This document shows positions 7,913-16,117 of a stretch of 64,000 nucleotides of DNA, one piece after another. Both the position numbers and the translations under genes were made by a program. How positions within the stretch are numbered: the first letter of the stretch is position 1; each line of letters opens with the position of its first letter. Origin of the DNA: Loktanella salsilacus (GTDB lineage: Bacteria > Pseudomonadota > Alphaproteobacteria > Rhodobacterales > Rhodobacteraceae); assembly GCF_900114485.1 (NCBI RefSeq), contig NZ_FOTF01000016.1, positions 1-64,000 on the forward strand. Direction: 5' to 3'. Below the pieces are notes generated by a model. It saw only the letters and a program-made list of their open reading frames with translations. It did no database searches and was not told the DNA's origin.

Positions 7913-8713
7913 ATGACTCTAAAGACTCCTACTGCCGCCGCAGGCCTCGCGGCGGATCGCTATACTAATCCGGTGTCCTCAGACCGGATCGCTAGTCCAG
8001 ATGGGCAACCTAGACGCGTGATGCCTCTCATGCGTCGGTACGAGGTTGCCCACCTGACGACTTCCTTAGAAACCCATGAATTTCACCGCCTTGCGCCGGC
8101 TAGTCCCGTGTTCGAAGACTGCTTTGGCGCGCTTGGTCGCGGCGCAATCCTGCAAACTGATTCCGGACCGCGCGCAGTCGAGGATCTATGGCCCGGCGAC
8201 CGCATCTTGACGGTCAGCCATGGCATGCAGACCTTGCAATGGCGCGGCCAGATGCAGATCGTGCCGCGTAGCACGCAAATGCGTCCTGAAATCGGCACCA
8301 TGGTCCGCATCACGTCAGAGGCGATGGGCCTGTCCCGTCCAGCGCAGGATTTGGTGCTGGGGCCAACCGCCCGCATCGCCCACCGCGCCCCCGGCACCCA
8401 GCGTCTGACCGGGGACGAGGTTGCCTTCGTCCCCGCGCGTGACTTCGTTGATCATTGCAGCGTGATTGCGCTGCAACCAATCGCGCCGGTGCACGCCTAT
8501 CAGCTGGGCTTTGCCGACCATGCCGCCGTCAGCGTCAATGGGATAGAGGTCGAAACCCTGCATCCTGGCCTGCCGCATCAGCTGAACCTGCGCGGCGAAA
8601 CGGCGGCGACGCTGATGGCGCTGTTCCCGCATAAATCGACGCTGTCTGACTTTGGTCCATTGCTGCACCCTCGCATCGCCCTGCGCGATCTGGACCTGTT
8701 CAGCGCCGCTTGA
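7913..8713 (+). CDS. Hint (hedgehog/intein) domain-containing protein
   Basis: A 266-residue protein with a Hint_2-type module. The likely nucleophilic Cys is Cys70 (EDCFGALGRG), followed by the pattern GPRAVEDLWPGDRILT and the W-R-G-Q strand characteristic of Rhodobacterales Hint proteins, usually secreted autoprocessing proteins of unknown role. No classic signal peptide or RTX repeat is visible. The start at 7913 has AAGG 8 bp upstream; in-frame ATGs at 7793 and 7862 are possible. Confidence 0.8.
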   Translation: MTLKTPTAAAGLAADRYTNPVSSDRIASPDGQPRRVMPLMRRYEVAHLTTSLETHEFHRLAPASPVFEDCFGALGRGAILQTDSGPRAVEDLWPGDRILTVSHGMQTLQWRGQMQIVPRSTQMRPEIGTMVRITSEAMGLSRPAQDLVLGPTARIAHRAPGTQRLTGDEVAFVPARDFVDHCSVIALQPIAPVHAYQLGFADHAAVSVNGIEVETLHPGLPHQLNLRGETAATLMALFPHKSTLSDFGPLLHPRIALRDLDLFSAA

Positions 8714-8807
8714 CGCAGATCAAGGCGGGCGGCGGGGCTGTGTCCCATAGTCATCGTGCAAGGCTGGGCCGTGCGGCCCCGCCTGCATGATGCATGGGAG
8801 CAGACAG

Positions 8808-9545
8808 ATGATCACAATCAACACCGTCGCCACGCCCGGACAGTTGGAATGCCGCGTGTCCGGCCACCTGACGCAAGCAGATTACGAGGACACGCTGTCG
8901 CCTGCCCTAGAGCAGGCATTTTCGACGTCGGACACGCTGCGTGTGCTTGTCATCATCGACAATGATTTGAGCGGCATGGACGCCGGTGCCGTCTGGGAAG
9001 ATACCAAGTTGGGGCTGGCGCATTGGCGCGGGTTTGACCGTTTGGCCGTTGTCACCGATCTGGGATTCGCCCGTGTTGGTGTGCGCGCTTTTGCGCCGCT
9101 GATGCCATGCCCCGTGCAGGTCTTTGCCCACGTCGATATCGATGCAGCGCGCCTGTGGTTGCGCGAATCCCTTGGCACGATCCACGCACAAGAGCTTGCC
9201 CCCGGCACGATGGAGCTATGCCTGCTGGGCGAGGTCGATGCAGACGCCTACACCCGCGCGAACGAGGCTTTGGCTGCCCATGTCACGCAGGGCGAAGAGT
9301 TGCGCCTCTTGCTGGACGTACGCGGGTTTGATGGCTGGCAGGGTCCAGCCGCAATGGCAGCGCATCTGCGCACGGTCATGGCCCACGCCGGGCAAGCCAA
9401 GCGTATCGCCATCGTCGGCGCGTCGCACTGGCAGCACGCGGCAGAGCTGATCGGCAAGCGCGTATTGGCGGCCAAGGTTAACTACTTTGACTCCGATAAA
9501 TACGCCGAGGCCCGCGAATGGGTGCTGGGCACCAAGGCGGCTTAA
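8808..9545 (+). CDS. Tandem SpoIIAA-like (STAS-fold) domain protein
   Basis: A 245-residue soluble protein made of two successive SpoIIAA-like domains (PF11964 type), residues about 1-118 and 122-243. Each ends in the family pattern: first A-V-V-T-D then A-R-L-W-L, second I-A-I-V-G-A then A-R-E-W-V. Single-domain members bind lipids or act as anti-anti-sigma-like modules; no function is established. It converges on the Lrp regulator with stops overlapping by 4 bp. ATG at 8808 gives the MITIN start normal for the fold. Confidence 0.75.
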   Translation: MITINTVATPGQLECRVSGHLTQADYEDTLSPALEQAFSTSDTLRVLVIIDNDLSGMDAGAVWEDTKLGLAHWRGFDRLAVVTDLGFARVGVRAFAPLMPCPVQVFAHVDIDAARLWLRESLGTIHAQELAPGTMELCLLGEVDADAYTRANEALAAHVTQGEELRLLLDVRGFDGWQGPAAMAAHLRTVMAHAGQAKRIAIVGASHWQHAAELIGKRVLAAKVNYFDSDKYAEAREWVLGTKAA

Positions 9546-10042
9546 GCGTCTTTCGCCAGCCGCGCTTCAAGCACCTCAAAGGGGACGCCGGGTTCATCCT
9601 TGGCGCCCCGGATGACCAAAGACGTCTTAACGCTGGCCACATTGGGCGCGCTGGTCAGCTCTTCTGTCAGGAACCTCTGGAAAGAACGCAGGTCAGGCGC
9701 GACGCATTTGAGGATGAAGTCCACCTCGCCGTTTAGCATGTGACACTCGCGCACCAGCGGCCAGCCTTTGCAGCGGCCTTCAAAGGCGCTCAGATCCGCC
9801 TCTGCCTGACTGACCAGCCCGACCATTGCGAAAACCTGCACTTCAAAGCCCAGCTCGCGCGGGTCGATGTCGGCGTGATAGCCGCGGATGTAACCTTGCT
9901 CTTCCAGCGTGCGAACGCGGCGCAGGCAGGGCGGGGCGCTGATGCCGACGCGCTTGGCCAATTCAACGTTGGTCATGCGTCCGTCGGCTTGCAGCTCGGC
10001 AAGAATCATACGATCAATCTCGTCGAGTTTGGCGCCTGGCAT
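9542..10042 (-). CDS. Lrp/AsnC-family transcriptional regulator
   Basis: A 166-residue DNA-binding protein: helix-turn-helix at about 15-60 (DGRMTNVELAKRVGISAPPC) and an effector-binding RAM domain at about 70-150. Such regulators sense amino acids and act as octamers. It is divergent from trxB, a pairing common in Rhodobacterales, so it may control itself and trxB. A TTGC-N7-GCAA palindrome lies 15 bp before its start. Confidence 0.92.
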   Translation of the reverse strand: MPGAKLDEIDRMILAELQADGRMTNVELAKRVGISAPPCLRRVRTLEEQGYIRGYHADIDPRELGFEVQVFAMVGLVSQAEADLSAFEGRCKGWPLVRECHMLNGEVDFILKCVAPDLRSFQRFLTEELTSAPNVASVKTSLVIRGAKDEPGVPFEVLEARLAKDA

Positions 10043-10056
10043 AATCTTCGGTCCTC

Positions 10057-10071
10057 TTGCGAATTTTGCAA
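10057..10071. promoter_or_regulatory. Candidate Lrp operator (imperfect palindrome)
   Basis: The bases TTGCGAATTTTGCAA form a near-palindrome with an AT-rich centre, like Lrp-family operators, 15 bp upstream of the regulator start in the divergent lrp/trxB gap. Assignment is by pattern and position only. Confidence 0.35.
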
Positions 10072-10198
10072 TTCATACGCGGTCGCTGCGGTGGGCGCAA
10101 TAATATAACAAACCTGCGCAACAACTGACAACGCGCAGTGGGTTTTCACGGTGCCGCCGCGCGCCTATATCCACACCAAAGCCATCAGGAGGCATCCC

Positions 10199-11203
10199 AT
10201 GACGGATCGCAACACACATACCAAGGTCTTGATCGTCGGCTCTGGCCCCGCCGGATATACCGCCGGCGTCTATGCCAGCCGCGCGATGCTGGAACCCATG
10301 CTGATCCAAGGGATCGAGCCGGGCGGCCAGCTGACCACCACAACCGAGGTCGAAAACTGGCCCGGCGATACCGAAGTGCAGGGTCCCGACCTGATGGCCC
10401 GGATGGAGGCACACGCCCGCGCCATGGGCACGAACATCGTGCATGACATCGTGACCTCGCTCGATCTGTCCAAGCGTCCTTTTACGGCGACCTGCGACAG
10501 CGGCGCGGTTGTCACGGCGGATGCGGTTATTCTGGCGACTGGCGCGCGCGCCAAATGGCTGGGCCTGCCGTCCGAGGAAAAGTTCAAGGGCTTTGGCGTC
10601 AGCGCCTGCGCCACCTGTGACGGCTTCTTTTATCGTGGTCAGGAAATCGTCGTCGTCGGCGGCGGCAACACCGCCGTCGAAGAGGCACTGTTTCTGACGA
10701 ACTTCGCGTCCAAAGTCACGCTGGTCCACCGCCGCGATACGCTGCGCGCGGAAAAAATCTTGCAGGACCGCTTGCTCAAGAACCCCAAGATCGTCACGCT
10801 TTGGCACCATGCGGTCGAAGAAGTCGTCGGCACCACCAGTCCGCTGGGCGTCGAGGCCGTGCGCGTCAAACACGTCGAGACCGGAGAGATTACTGAAATT
10901 CCTGCAAAGGGTCTGTTCATCGCGATCGGCCATGCCCCGGCGTCGGAATTGGTGAAGGATCAGCTGGAAACGCACAACGGCGGCTACGTCAAGGTAGAGC
11001 CCGGCACGACCCGCACCGCAATTCCCGGCGTCTTTGCGGCCGGCGATTTGACCGATCATATCTACCGCCAGGCTGTCACCTCGGCCGGGATGGGCTGCAT
11101 GGCCGCATTGGACGCAGAGCGATTCTTGGCGGAACACGGTGAAGCGGAACGCGAGGACGTGACGCTGCCCCTAGGCTACGGCGCGGAAGCACCCGCCGAA
11201 TAA
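10199..11203 (+). CDS. trxB: Thioredoxin-disulfide reductase TrxB
   Basis: A 334-residue flavoenzyme that transfers electrons from NADPH through FAD and a redox disulfide to thioredoxin. The FAD-binding GSGPAGY is at 14-20, the redox motif CATC at 137-140, the NADPH-binding [11 protein letters not shown] near 157-167, and the C-terminal FAD motif [10 protein letters not shown] follows. A CAGGAGG ribosome site precedes the ATG at 10199. Confidence 0.96.
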   Translation: MTDRNTHTKVLIVGSGPAGYTAGVYASRAMLEPMLIQGIEPGGQLTTTTEVENWPGDTEVQGPDLMARMEAHARAMGTNIVHDIVTSLDLSKRPFTATCDSGAVVTADAVILATGARAKWLGLPSEEKFKGFGVSACATCDGFFYRGQEIVVVGGGNTAVEEALFLTNFASKVTLVHRRDTLRAEKILQDRLLKNPKIVTLWHHAVEEVVGTTSPLGVEAVRVKHVETGEITEIPAKGLFIAIGHAPASELVKDQLETHNGGYVKVEPGTTRTAIPGVFAAGDLTDHIYRQAVTSAGMGCMAALDAERFLAEHGEAEREDVTLPLGYGAEAPAE

Positions 11204-11212
11204 CATCCGCAA

Positions 11213-11241
11213 CTGGCCCCCGCCAAAGGGTGGTGGGCCAG
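11213..11241 (+). terminator. Possible terminator hairpin after trxB
   Basis: CTGGCCC and GGGCCAG can pair around a purine-rich loop 9 bp after the trxB stop. There is no T-run after it, so it may only be a 3'-end stabiliser. Confidence 0.35.
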
Positions 11242-11285
11242 CTTGACGCCGCGCCGCGCCGTTCTGCTATTGGCGCGTTTTTCGG

Positions 11286-11314
11286 AATAATGTTCCCGTA
11301 ATCGGGGCATTATT
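11286..11314. promoter_or_regulatory. Interrupted palindrome upstream of the sulfate-activation gene
   Basis: AATAATG and CATTATT flank an inner CCCG-TAAT-CGGG pair, giving a 29-bp symmetrical site in the 220-bp gap before the sulfate adenylyltransferase gene. It could be an operator of a sulfur regulator; no known consensus is matched. Confidence 0.35.
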
Positions 11315-11423
11315 GATCCATTGCGCCCCGAGTTATTTCGAATCTTCGTGCAGGTCTTGATACTGCCACGATTCCATGTTTCGGACGCTACTTAATTGAA
11401 ACGACATTTTTACAGGTCTGCCC

Positions 11424-13127
11424 ATGCCTCAGAATCTCTCGCCGATCCCCGAACTCTTTGTCTCTCCTGACAGTGCGCAAAAGCTGAAGCAAGAGGCAGG
11501 CGAGCTGATTAGTCACGACCTGACATCTCGTCAGATTTGCGACCTAGAGCTGCTGATGAACGGTGGTTTCTATCCGCTTAAGGGCTTCCTGCCCGAAGCC
11601 GATTACGATTCCGTCGTGTCCGACATGCGCCTTGCCGATGGCAAGCTGTGGCCTATGCCGATCAACTTGGATGTATCGCAAAAGTTCGCCGATACCATCG
11701 AGCTGGGCACCGATATTGCCCTGCGCGACCAAGAGGGCGTGATCCTTGCGACCATGACCGTCACCGACAAGTGGGTACCGAACAAGTCGCTGGAGGCCGA
11801 GAAGGTCTTTGGCGCTGATGATTCCGCGCACCCTGCTGTGAACTATCTGCACAACACCGCTGGCGCGGTCTATCTGGGCGGCCCGGTCACCGGGATCCAG
11901 CAGCCTGTGCACTATGACTTCCGGTCCAAGCGCGACACCCCGAACGAGCTGCGCGCCCTGTTCCGCAAGCTGGGCTGGCGCAAGGTCGTCGCTTTCCAGA
12001 CTCGCAACCCGCTGCACCGCGCGCATCAGGAACTGACGTTCCGCGCCGCGAAAGAAGCGCAAGCTAACCTGCTGATCCACCCTGTCGTCGGCATGACCAA
12101 GCCGGGTGACGTGGACCACTTTACCCGCGTGCGCTGCTACGAGGCGGTCCTGGACCAGTACCCCCAGTCCACGACGACCATGTCGTTGCTGAACTTGGCC
12201 ATGCGTATGGCTGGCCCACGCGAAGCTGTCTGGCACGGCCTGATCCGCGCCAACCACGGTTGCACCCACTTCATCGTTGGCCGTGACCACGCTGGCCCCG
12301 GCAAGAACTCTGCAGGTAAGGATTTCTACGGCCCCTACGATGCGCAGGAGCTGTTCAAAAAGCATGAGGAAGAGATCGGCCTGGAAATGGTCGACTTCAA
12401 GCACATGGTCTACGTGCAGGAAAAGGCACAATACTATCCTGCGGACGAAGTCCCCGAAGGTGGCACCGTGTTGGATATCTCCGGCACCGAACTGCGTCGC
12501 CGTCTGGCCGAAGGTCTGGAGATCCCTGAATGGTTCTCTTTCCCGCAGGTCGTGTCAGAGCTGCGCCGCACCCGTCCGGCCCGCAACAAGCAGGGCTTTA
12601 CGGTGTTCTTCACCGGCTTCTCTGGCTCGGGCAAATCCACCATCGCGAACGCGTTGATGGTCAAGCTGATGGAAATGGGCGGCCGTCCGGTCACGCTGCT
12701 TGATGGTGATATCGTTCGTAAGAACCTGTCGTCTGAACTGGGCTTTTCCAAAGAGCACCGCGACCTGAACATTCGCCGCATCGGCTATGTCGCGTCGGAA
12801 ATCACCAAGAACGGCGGCATCGCGATCTGTGCGCCCATCGCGCCCTATGCGACCACCCGCCGCGCTGTGCGTGAAGATATCGAAGCTTTCGGTGCCTTCA
12901 TCGAAGTCCACGTCGCCACGTCCATCGAGGAATGTGAACGCCGTGACCGCAAGGGCCTGTACAAGCTGGCCCGCGAAGGCAAGATCAAGGAATTCACTGG
13001 TATTTCTGATCCCTACGACGTTCCAGAGACCCCTGAAATGCGGATCGAGACTGAGTCCACCGAAGTCGACAACTGCGCGCATCAGGTCATCCTAAAGCTG
13101 GAATCGATGGGCCTGATCACCGGCTAA
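11424..13127 (+). CDS. Bifunctional sulfate adenylyltransferase / adenylylsulfate kinase
   Basis: A 567-residue enzyme that activates sulfate to APS and phosphorylates APS to PAPS, the entry to assimilatory sulfate reduction and sulfation. The N-terminal ATP-sulfurylase part (about 1-385) shows QTRNPLHRAH at 192-201 and GRDHAGPG near 286. The C-terminal APS-kinase part (about 390-567) has the Walker A GFSGSGKST at 398-406 and DGDIVRKNLS. Both halves look catalytically intact. It stands alone with a palindrome upstream and a strong terminator downstream. Confidence 0.95.
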   Translation: MPQNLSPIPELFVSPDSAQKLKQEAGELISHDLTSRQICDLELLMNGGFYPLKGFLPEADYDSVVSDMRLADGKLWPMPINLDVSQKFADTIELGTDIALRDQEGVILATMTVTDKWVPNKSLEAEKVFGADDSAHPAVNYLHNTAGAVYLGGPVTGIQQPVHYDFRSKRDTPNELRALFRKLGWRKVVAFQTRNPLHRAHQELTFRAAKEAQANLLIHPVVGMTKPGDVDHFTRVRCYEAVLDQYPQSTTTMSLLNLAMRMAGPREAVWHGLIRANHGCTHFIVGRDHAGPGKNSAGKDFYGPYDAQELFKKHEEEIGLEMVDFKHMVYVQEKAQYYPADEVPEGGTVLDISGTELRRRLAEGLEIPEWFSFPQVVSELRRTRPARNKQGFTVFFTGFSGSGKSTIANALMVKLMEMGGRPVTLLDGDIVRKNLSSELGFSKEHRDLNIRRIGYVASEITKNGGIAICAPIAPYATTRRAVREDIEAFGAFIEVHVATSIEECERRDRKGLYKLAREGKIKEFTGISDPYDVPETPEMRIETESTEVDNCAHQVILKLESMGLITG

Positions 13128-13150
13128 TCGCACGCGATTTTTAAAATACA

Positions 13151-13180
13151 AAAGGCCGGACCCTCGCGTCCGGCCTTTTT
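13151..13180. terminator. Bidirectional intrinsic terminator
   Basis: A 10-bp perfect stem AAGGCCGGAC / GTCCGGCCTT with a 6-nt loop has a T-run on the plus strand and an A-run before it, so it can end both the sulfate gene and the convergent hsp20-DUF1150 transcript. Confidence 0.9.
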
Positions 13181-13251
13181 CTATGTCGTGCCCTGCGGGC
13201 TAAGCATCTTGCCAGATGGCCCTAAGGGCGCAAAGGCAGCAGCCGAACGGG

Positions 13252-13476
13252 TTAGTGCAGCGTGACCAGCTGCATGTCATGCTCGTCTGCCAGATGGGTT
13301 GCAATGCCCTGACTGGCCACCAGCGCAACCTGTTCGCCCATGGTGTTATGCACCGCAAACAGTGTCTTCAGATCACCCGCCTGCGCGCGCACGTCATCGG
13401 GCAGATCGGCCGTCAGTACGGGCTTCAGATAGACGATATTTTGACCCAAAGATTGCAGATCGTTTTTCGTGAACAT
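13252..13476 (-). CDS. DUF1150 family protein
   Basis: A 74-residue protein matching DUF1150 (PF06620), a small family found next to Hsp20 genes in Rhodobacterales; function unknown. It starts 3 bp after the hsp20 stop, so it is co-transcribed and probably heat-inducible. Sequence features include ENIVYLKPV-like and GEQVALVAS segments, no membrane helix and no cysteines. Confidence 0.85.
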   Translation of the reverse strand: MFTKNDLQSLGQNIVYLKPVLTADLPDDVRAQAGDLKTLFAVHNTMGEQVALVASQGIATHLADEHDMQLVTLH

Positions 13477-13479
13477 GGC

Positions 13480-13893
13480 TTATCCTTTCCGGATCTGTAT
13501 TGTTTGTATAACGCGGTCAGGTTCGCTTCGGTTCAGATCGATGTGCAGCAGACCATTTTCAATGGTTGCGGCACCGACCTCGACCCCCTCTGCCAACACA
13601 AAAGAGCGTTGAAATTGCCGACCCGCGATGCCGCGATGCAGGAATACTCGCTCGCCGTTCTCTTCACTTTGGCGGCCGCGCACGACCAGCGTTGAATCCT
13701 CGACCGTGATGGCTAGGTCATCCTCGGCAAAGCCAGCAACCGCCAGCGTAATGCGATACGACCGCTCAGAGGTCTGTTCGATGTTATACGGGGGGTAGCC
13801 GTCGTTACCCGTCTTGGCGGTGCGTTCCACCAAGCGTTCAAGCTGCTCAAACCCCAGCAGGAACGGATGTGTTCCCAAAGCCAGTTTCGTCAT
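13480..13893 (-). CDS. Hsp20/alpha-crystallin small heat-shock protein
   Basis: A 137-residue chaperone that binds unfolding proteins and prevents aggregation. The alpha-crystallin domain spans about 28-125, with YRITLAVAGF near its start and the GLLHIDL strand near 112. The chosen ATG at 13893 gives the usual N-terminus MTKLALG; a longer frame from 13947 adds a cysteine-rich stretch unlike the family. A heat-shock-type promoter lies about 67 bp upstream. Confidence 0.92.
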   Translation of the reverse strand: MTKLALGTHPFLLGFEQLERLVERTAKTGNDGYPPYNIEQTSERSYRITLAVAGFAEDDLAITVEDSTLVVRGRQSEENGERVFLHRGIAGRQFQRSFVLAEGVEVGAATIENGLLHIDLNRSEPDRVIQTIQIRKG

Positions 13894-13959
13894 GCGGCAC
13901 GTCCTTACCTTTAAGCGACATCTGCAAAGCGGTCCCGCGTTTGGCAACCGCTACATCCA

Positions 13960-13988
13960 ATATGGGAACCTTTGCGTCCTGTCGCAAG
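13960..13988 (-). promoter_or_regulatory. RpoH (sigma-32)-type heat-shock promoter of hsp20
   Basis: On the minus strand the -35 CTTGCG is followed by 15 bp and the -10 TCCCATAT, close to the sigma-32 consensus CTTGAA-N13-15-CCCCATNT. It lies about 67 bp upstream of the hsp20 ATG. Support is by consensus, spacing and the heat-shock nature of the gene. Confidence 0.7.
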
Positions 13989-14104
13989 TCACGGTCTTCG
14001 CTTGCGTTTACGGGACTGAAACCTCTAGGCGTTTTTGTCGAAAAGCGATAGGATTACAGCAACCCGGCACGGACGGCGATCCGCGCACAGATTGAAAGAC
14101 CACC

Positions 14105-14323
14105 ATGAATTCCTCTTCCCGCATGAGCGAGGCAGAGATCCTGACCATCGAAATCGCCGTCCTGCGCGGCGAGCATCGGGATCTGGATCTTGCAATCGCT
14201 GCTCTACAAGAACGTCACCCCGGTGATGTGCTGACGCTGTCGCGCCTCAAGAAAAAGAAGCTGTCGCTCAAAGATCTGATCGCCCGGCTCGAGGATCGCT
14301 TGAACCCTGATATCATCGCCTAA
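14105..14323 (+). CDS. DUF465 (YdcH-type) small protein
   Basis: A 72-residue helical protein of the DUF465 family, function unknown. The C-terminal half holds the family core DVLTLSRLKKKKLSLKDLIARL, a basic coiled-coil-like helix. It precedes purE by 83 bp in the same direction. Confidence 0.8.
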   Translation: MNSSSRMSEAEILTIEIAVLRGEHRDLDLAIAALQERHPGDVLTLSRLKKKKLSLKDLIARLEDRLNPDIIA

Positions 14324-14406
14324 GGATTGGGCCCTTATAAGGCCCGTTACTTGCCGCTGCGTGCGCGCGCGGTATAAGGCAAATGCAACAGCACAAGGGG
14401 GACGTC

Positions 14407-14895
14407 ATGGCAGACGTGCAGATCGGCATCATCATGGGCAGCCAATCCGATTGGCCCACCATGAAAGAAGCCGCCGACATCCTAGATGCGCTTGGTATCC
14501 CGTACGAGAAAAAGATCGTCAGCGCCCACCGGACGCCCGACCGGCTGTGGGATTATGGCAAAACGGCCGTTGATCGCGGCCTGCAGGTCATCATCGCCGG
14601 GGCAGGGGGCGCGGCCCATCTGCCCGGTATGATGGCGTCGAAAACGCGCGTGCCCGTGCTGGGCGTGCCGATCCAGACGCGCGCGCTGTCGGGTGTGGAC
14701 AGCCTTTATTCCATTTTGCAAATGCCGCGAGGCTTTCCCGTCGGCACCATGGCGATTGGCGCAGCCGGTGCGGCGAACGCGGGCCTGATGGCCGCCGCGA
14801 TCCTTGCGCTGCATGATCCCGCTTTGGCGCAGCGCCTTGACCAATGGCGCAGCGATTTGTCTGCCTCTATCCCGCAGGAGCCGATTGATGACTAA
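14407..14895 (+). CDS. purE: N5-carboxyaminoimidazole ribonucleotide mutase PurE
   Basis: A 162-residue cytoplasmic enzyme of purine synthesis that converts N5-CAIR to CAIR. The signature GSQSDWPTM lies at 12-20 and SAHRTPDRL at 39-47; [11 protein letters not shown] follows. The ATG at 14407 has an AAGGGGG ribosome site. It overlaps purK by 8 bp, so the two are coupled. Confidence 0.96.
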   Translation: MADVQIGIIMGSQSDWPTMKEAADILDALGIPYEKKIVSAHRTPDRLWDYGKTAVDRGLQVIIAGAGGAAHLPGMMASKTRVPVLGVPIQTRALSGVDSLYSILQMPRGFPVGTMAIGAAGAANAGLMAAAILALHDPALAQRLDQWRSDLSASIPQEPIDD

Positions 14896-15961
14896 ACCGC
14901 TTGCCCCCGGCGCAACCATCGGCATTTTGGGCGGCGGCCAATTAGGGCGTATGCTGTCCGTCGCGGCCGCGCGCCTTGGCTTTAAAACCTGCATCTTTGA
15001 ACCCGCCGGCGACTGCCCTGCGTCCCATGTCGCGAACTTTCACATGCAGGCGGATTACGACGACACCGACGCCTTGACCCGCTTCGCGCAATCCTGCGAC
15101 GTCATCACGTTTGAATTCGAAAACATCCCGACCGCCGCCCTTGATACGATCGAGGCGCTGCGCCCGATCCATCCGCCCCGCGCGGCCCTCGCGACCTCTC
15201 AGGACCGGCTGACCGAAAAGGCGTTTCTACAAGGCCTCGGTCTGACCACCGCCCCCTTTGCCGATATCACCGATGCAGCCAGCCTTGACGCTGCAATCGC
15301 CACCATCGGCACCCCCGCGATCCTGAAAACCCGCCGCATGGGCTATGACGGTAAGGGACAGGCGCGCATCATGACGCCGGCTGACGCCGCAACTGCGCTG
15401 GCCGATATGAACGGCCAGCCTGCGATCCTTGAAGGTTTCGTCGATTTCACGCACGAGGTTTCCGTCATCGCCGCCCGCGGCCAAGACGGCGCGGTCGCCT
15501 GTTTCGATCCCGGACAGAACGTCCATCACAGCGGTATCTTGCACACCACCACGGTGCCAGCGACCCTGACGCCGACCCAGCGCACGGACGCCATCCTGAT
15601 CGCCGCGCGTATCTTGAACGCGCTCGACTATGTCGGTGTCCTTGGCGTCGAACTCTTCGTAACGCCCAAAGCCCTTATCGTGAACGAAATCGCGCCGCGC
15701 GTGCACAACTCCGGTCACTGGACGCAAAACGGCTGCGCCATCGACCAGTTTGAACAGCACATCCGTGCGGTGGCGGGCTGGCCGCTGGGCGATGGGTCAC
15801 GGCATAGCAACGTCACAATGGAAAACCTGATCGGCGACGACGTGGACCGCATCCCGTTGATCGCAAAAGAGCCCGCGAGCCTGCACCTTTACGGCAAACC
15901 GCAGGCGCGCCCCGGCCGCAAAATGGGCCACGTAAACCGCGTCACCGGCCCCGCGACATAA
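14888..15961 (+). CDS. purK: 5-(carboxyamino)imidazole ribonucleotide synthase PurK
   Basis: A 357-residue ATP-grasp enzyme that makes N5-CAIR from AIR, bicarbonate and ATP, the step before PurE. The N-terminal GGGQLGRML lies near 16-24; the ATP-grasp part shows [12 protein letters not shown] near 148-159 and the metal-site motif [14 protein letters not shown] near 264-277. The start overlaps the end of purE. Confidence 0.96.
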   Translation: MTKPLAPGATIGILGGGQLGRMLSVAAARLGFKTCIFEPAGDCPASHVANFHMQADYDDTDALTRFAQSCDVITFEFENIPTAALDTIEALRPIHPPRAALATSQDRLTEKAFLQGLGLTTAPFADITDAASLDAAIATIGTPAILKTRRMGYDGKGQARIMTPADAATALADMNGQPAILEGFVDFTHEVSVIAARGQDGAVACFDPGQNVHHSGILHTTTVPATLTPTQRTDAILIAARILNALDYVGVLGVELFVTPKALIVNEIAPRVHNSGHWTQNGCAIDQFEQHIRAVAGWPLGDGSRHSNVTMENLIGDDVDRIPLIAKEPASLHLYGKPQARPGRKMGHVNRVTGPAT

Positions 15962-15977
15962 TTGGCAGTTGGCCCAC

Positions 15978-16041
15978 TTCATCTGGCCAAATAAACTCCC
16001 GCGCGGCGCGCTGAGGTTTTTCGCGACGCGGAAAACCTCAC
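15978..16041 (-). repeat. Dispersed palindromic repeat, copy 2
   Basis: Read on the minus strand: a TGAGGTTTTC...GAAAAACCTCA hairpin, then GCGCGCCGCGCGGGAG and the tail TTTATTTGGCCAGATGAA. It lies 16 bp after the purK stop, in the purK-comM gap. Confidence 0.75.
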
Positions 16042-16056
16042 ATCTGCTCGCCTGAA

Positions 16057-16103
16057 TTAACCAATTAGCAACCATCACACCGCTACCTGTTAACTGTAGT
16101 TAA
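16057..16103. promoter_or_regulatory. CtrA-like sites upstream of comM
   Basis: Two candidates precede comM: TTAA-N7-GCAA at 16057-16071 (one imperfect half) and TTAA-N6-TTAA at 16090-16103 (spacing one short of consensus). The second is 14 bp before the comM ATG. CtrA is known to control competence and gene-transfer functions, including comM homologues, in several Rhodobacterales. Confidence 0.45.
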
Positions 16104-16117
16104 TCTAAGGAGCGCGC

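Noticed and set aside
11204-11423. SAM-type riboswitch before the sulfate-activation gene
   Set aside because: The conserved SAM-II pseudoknot pattern is not visible; only a palindrome is present.
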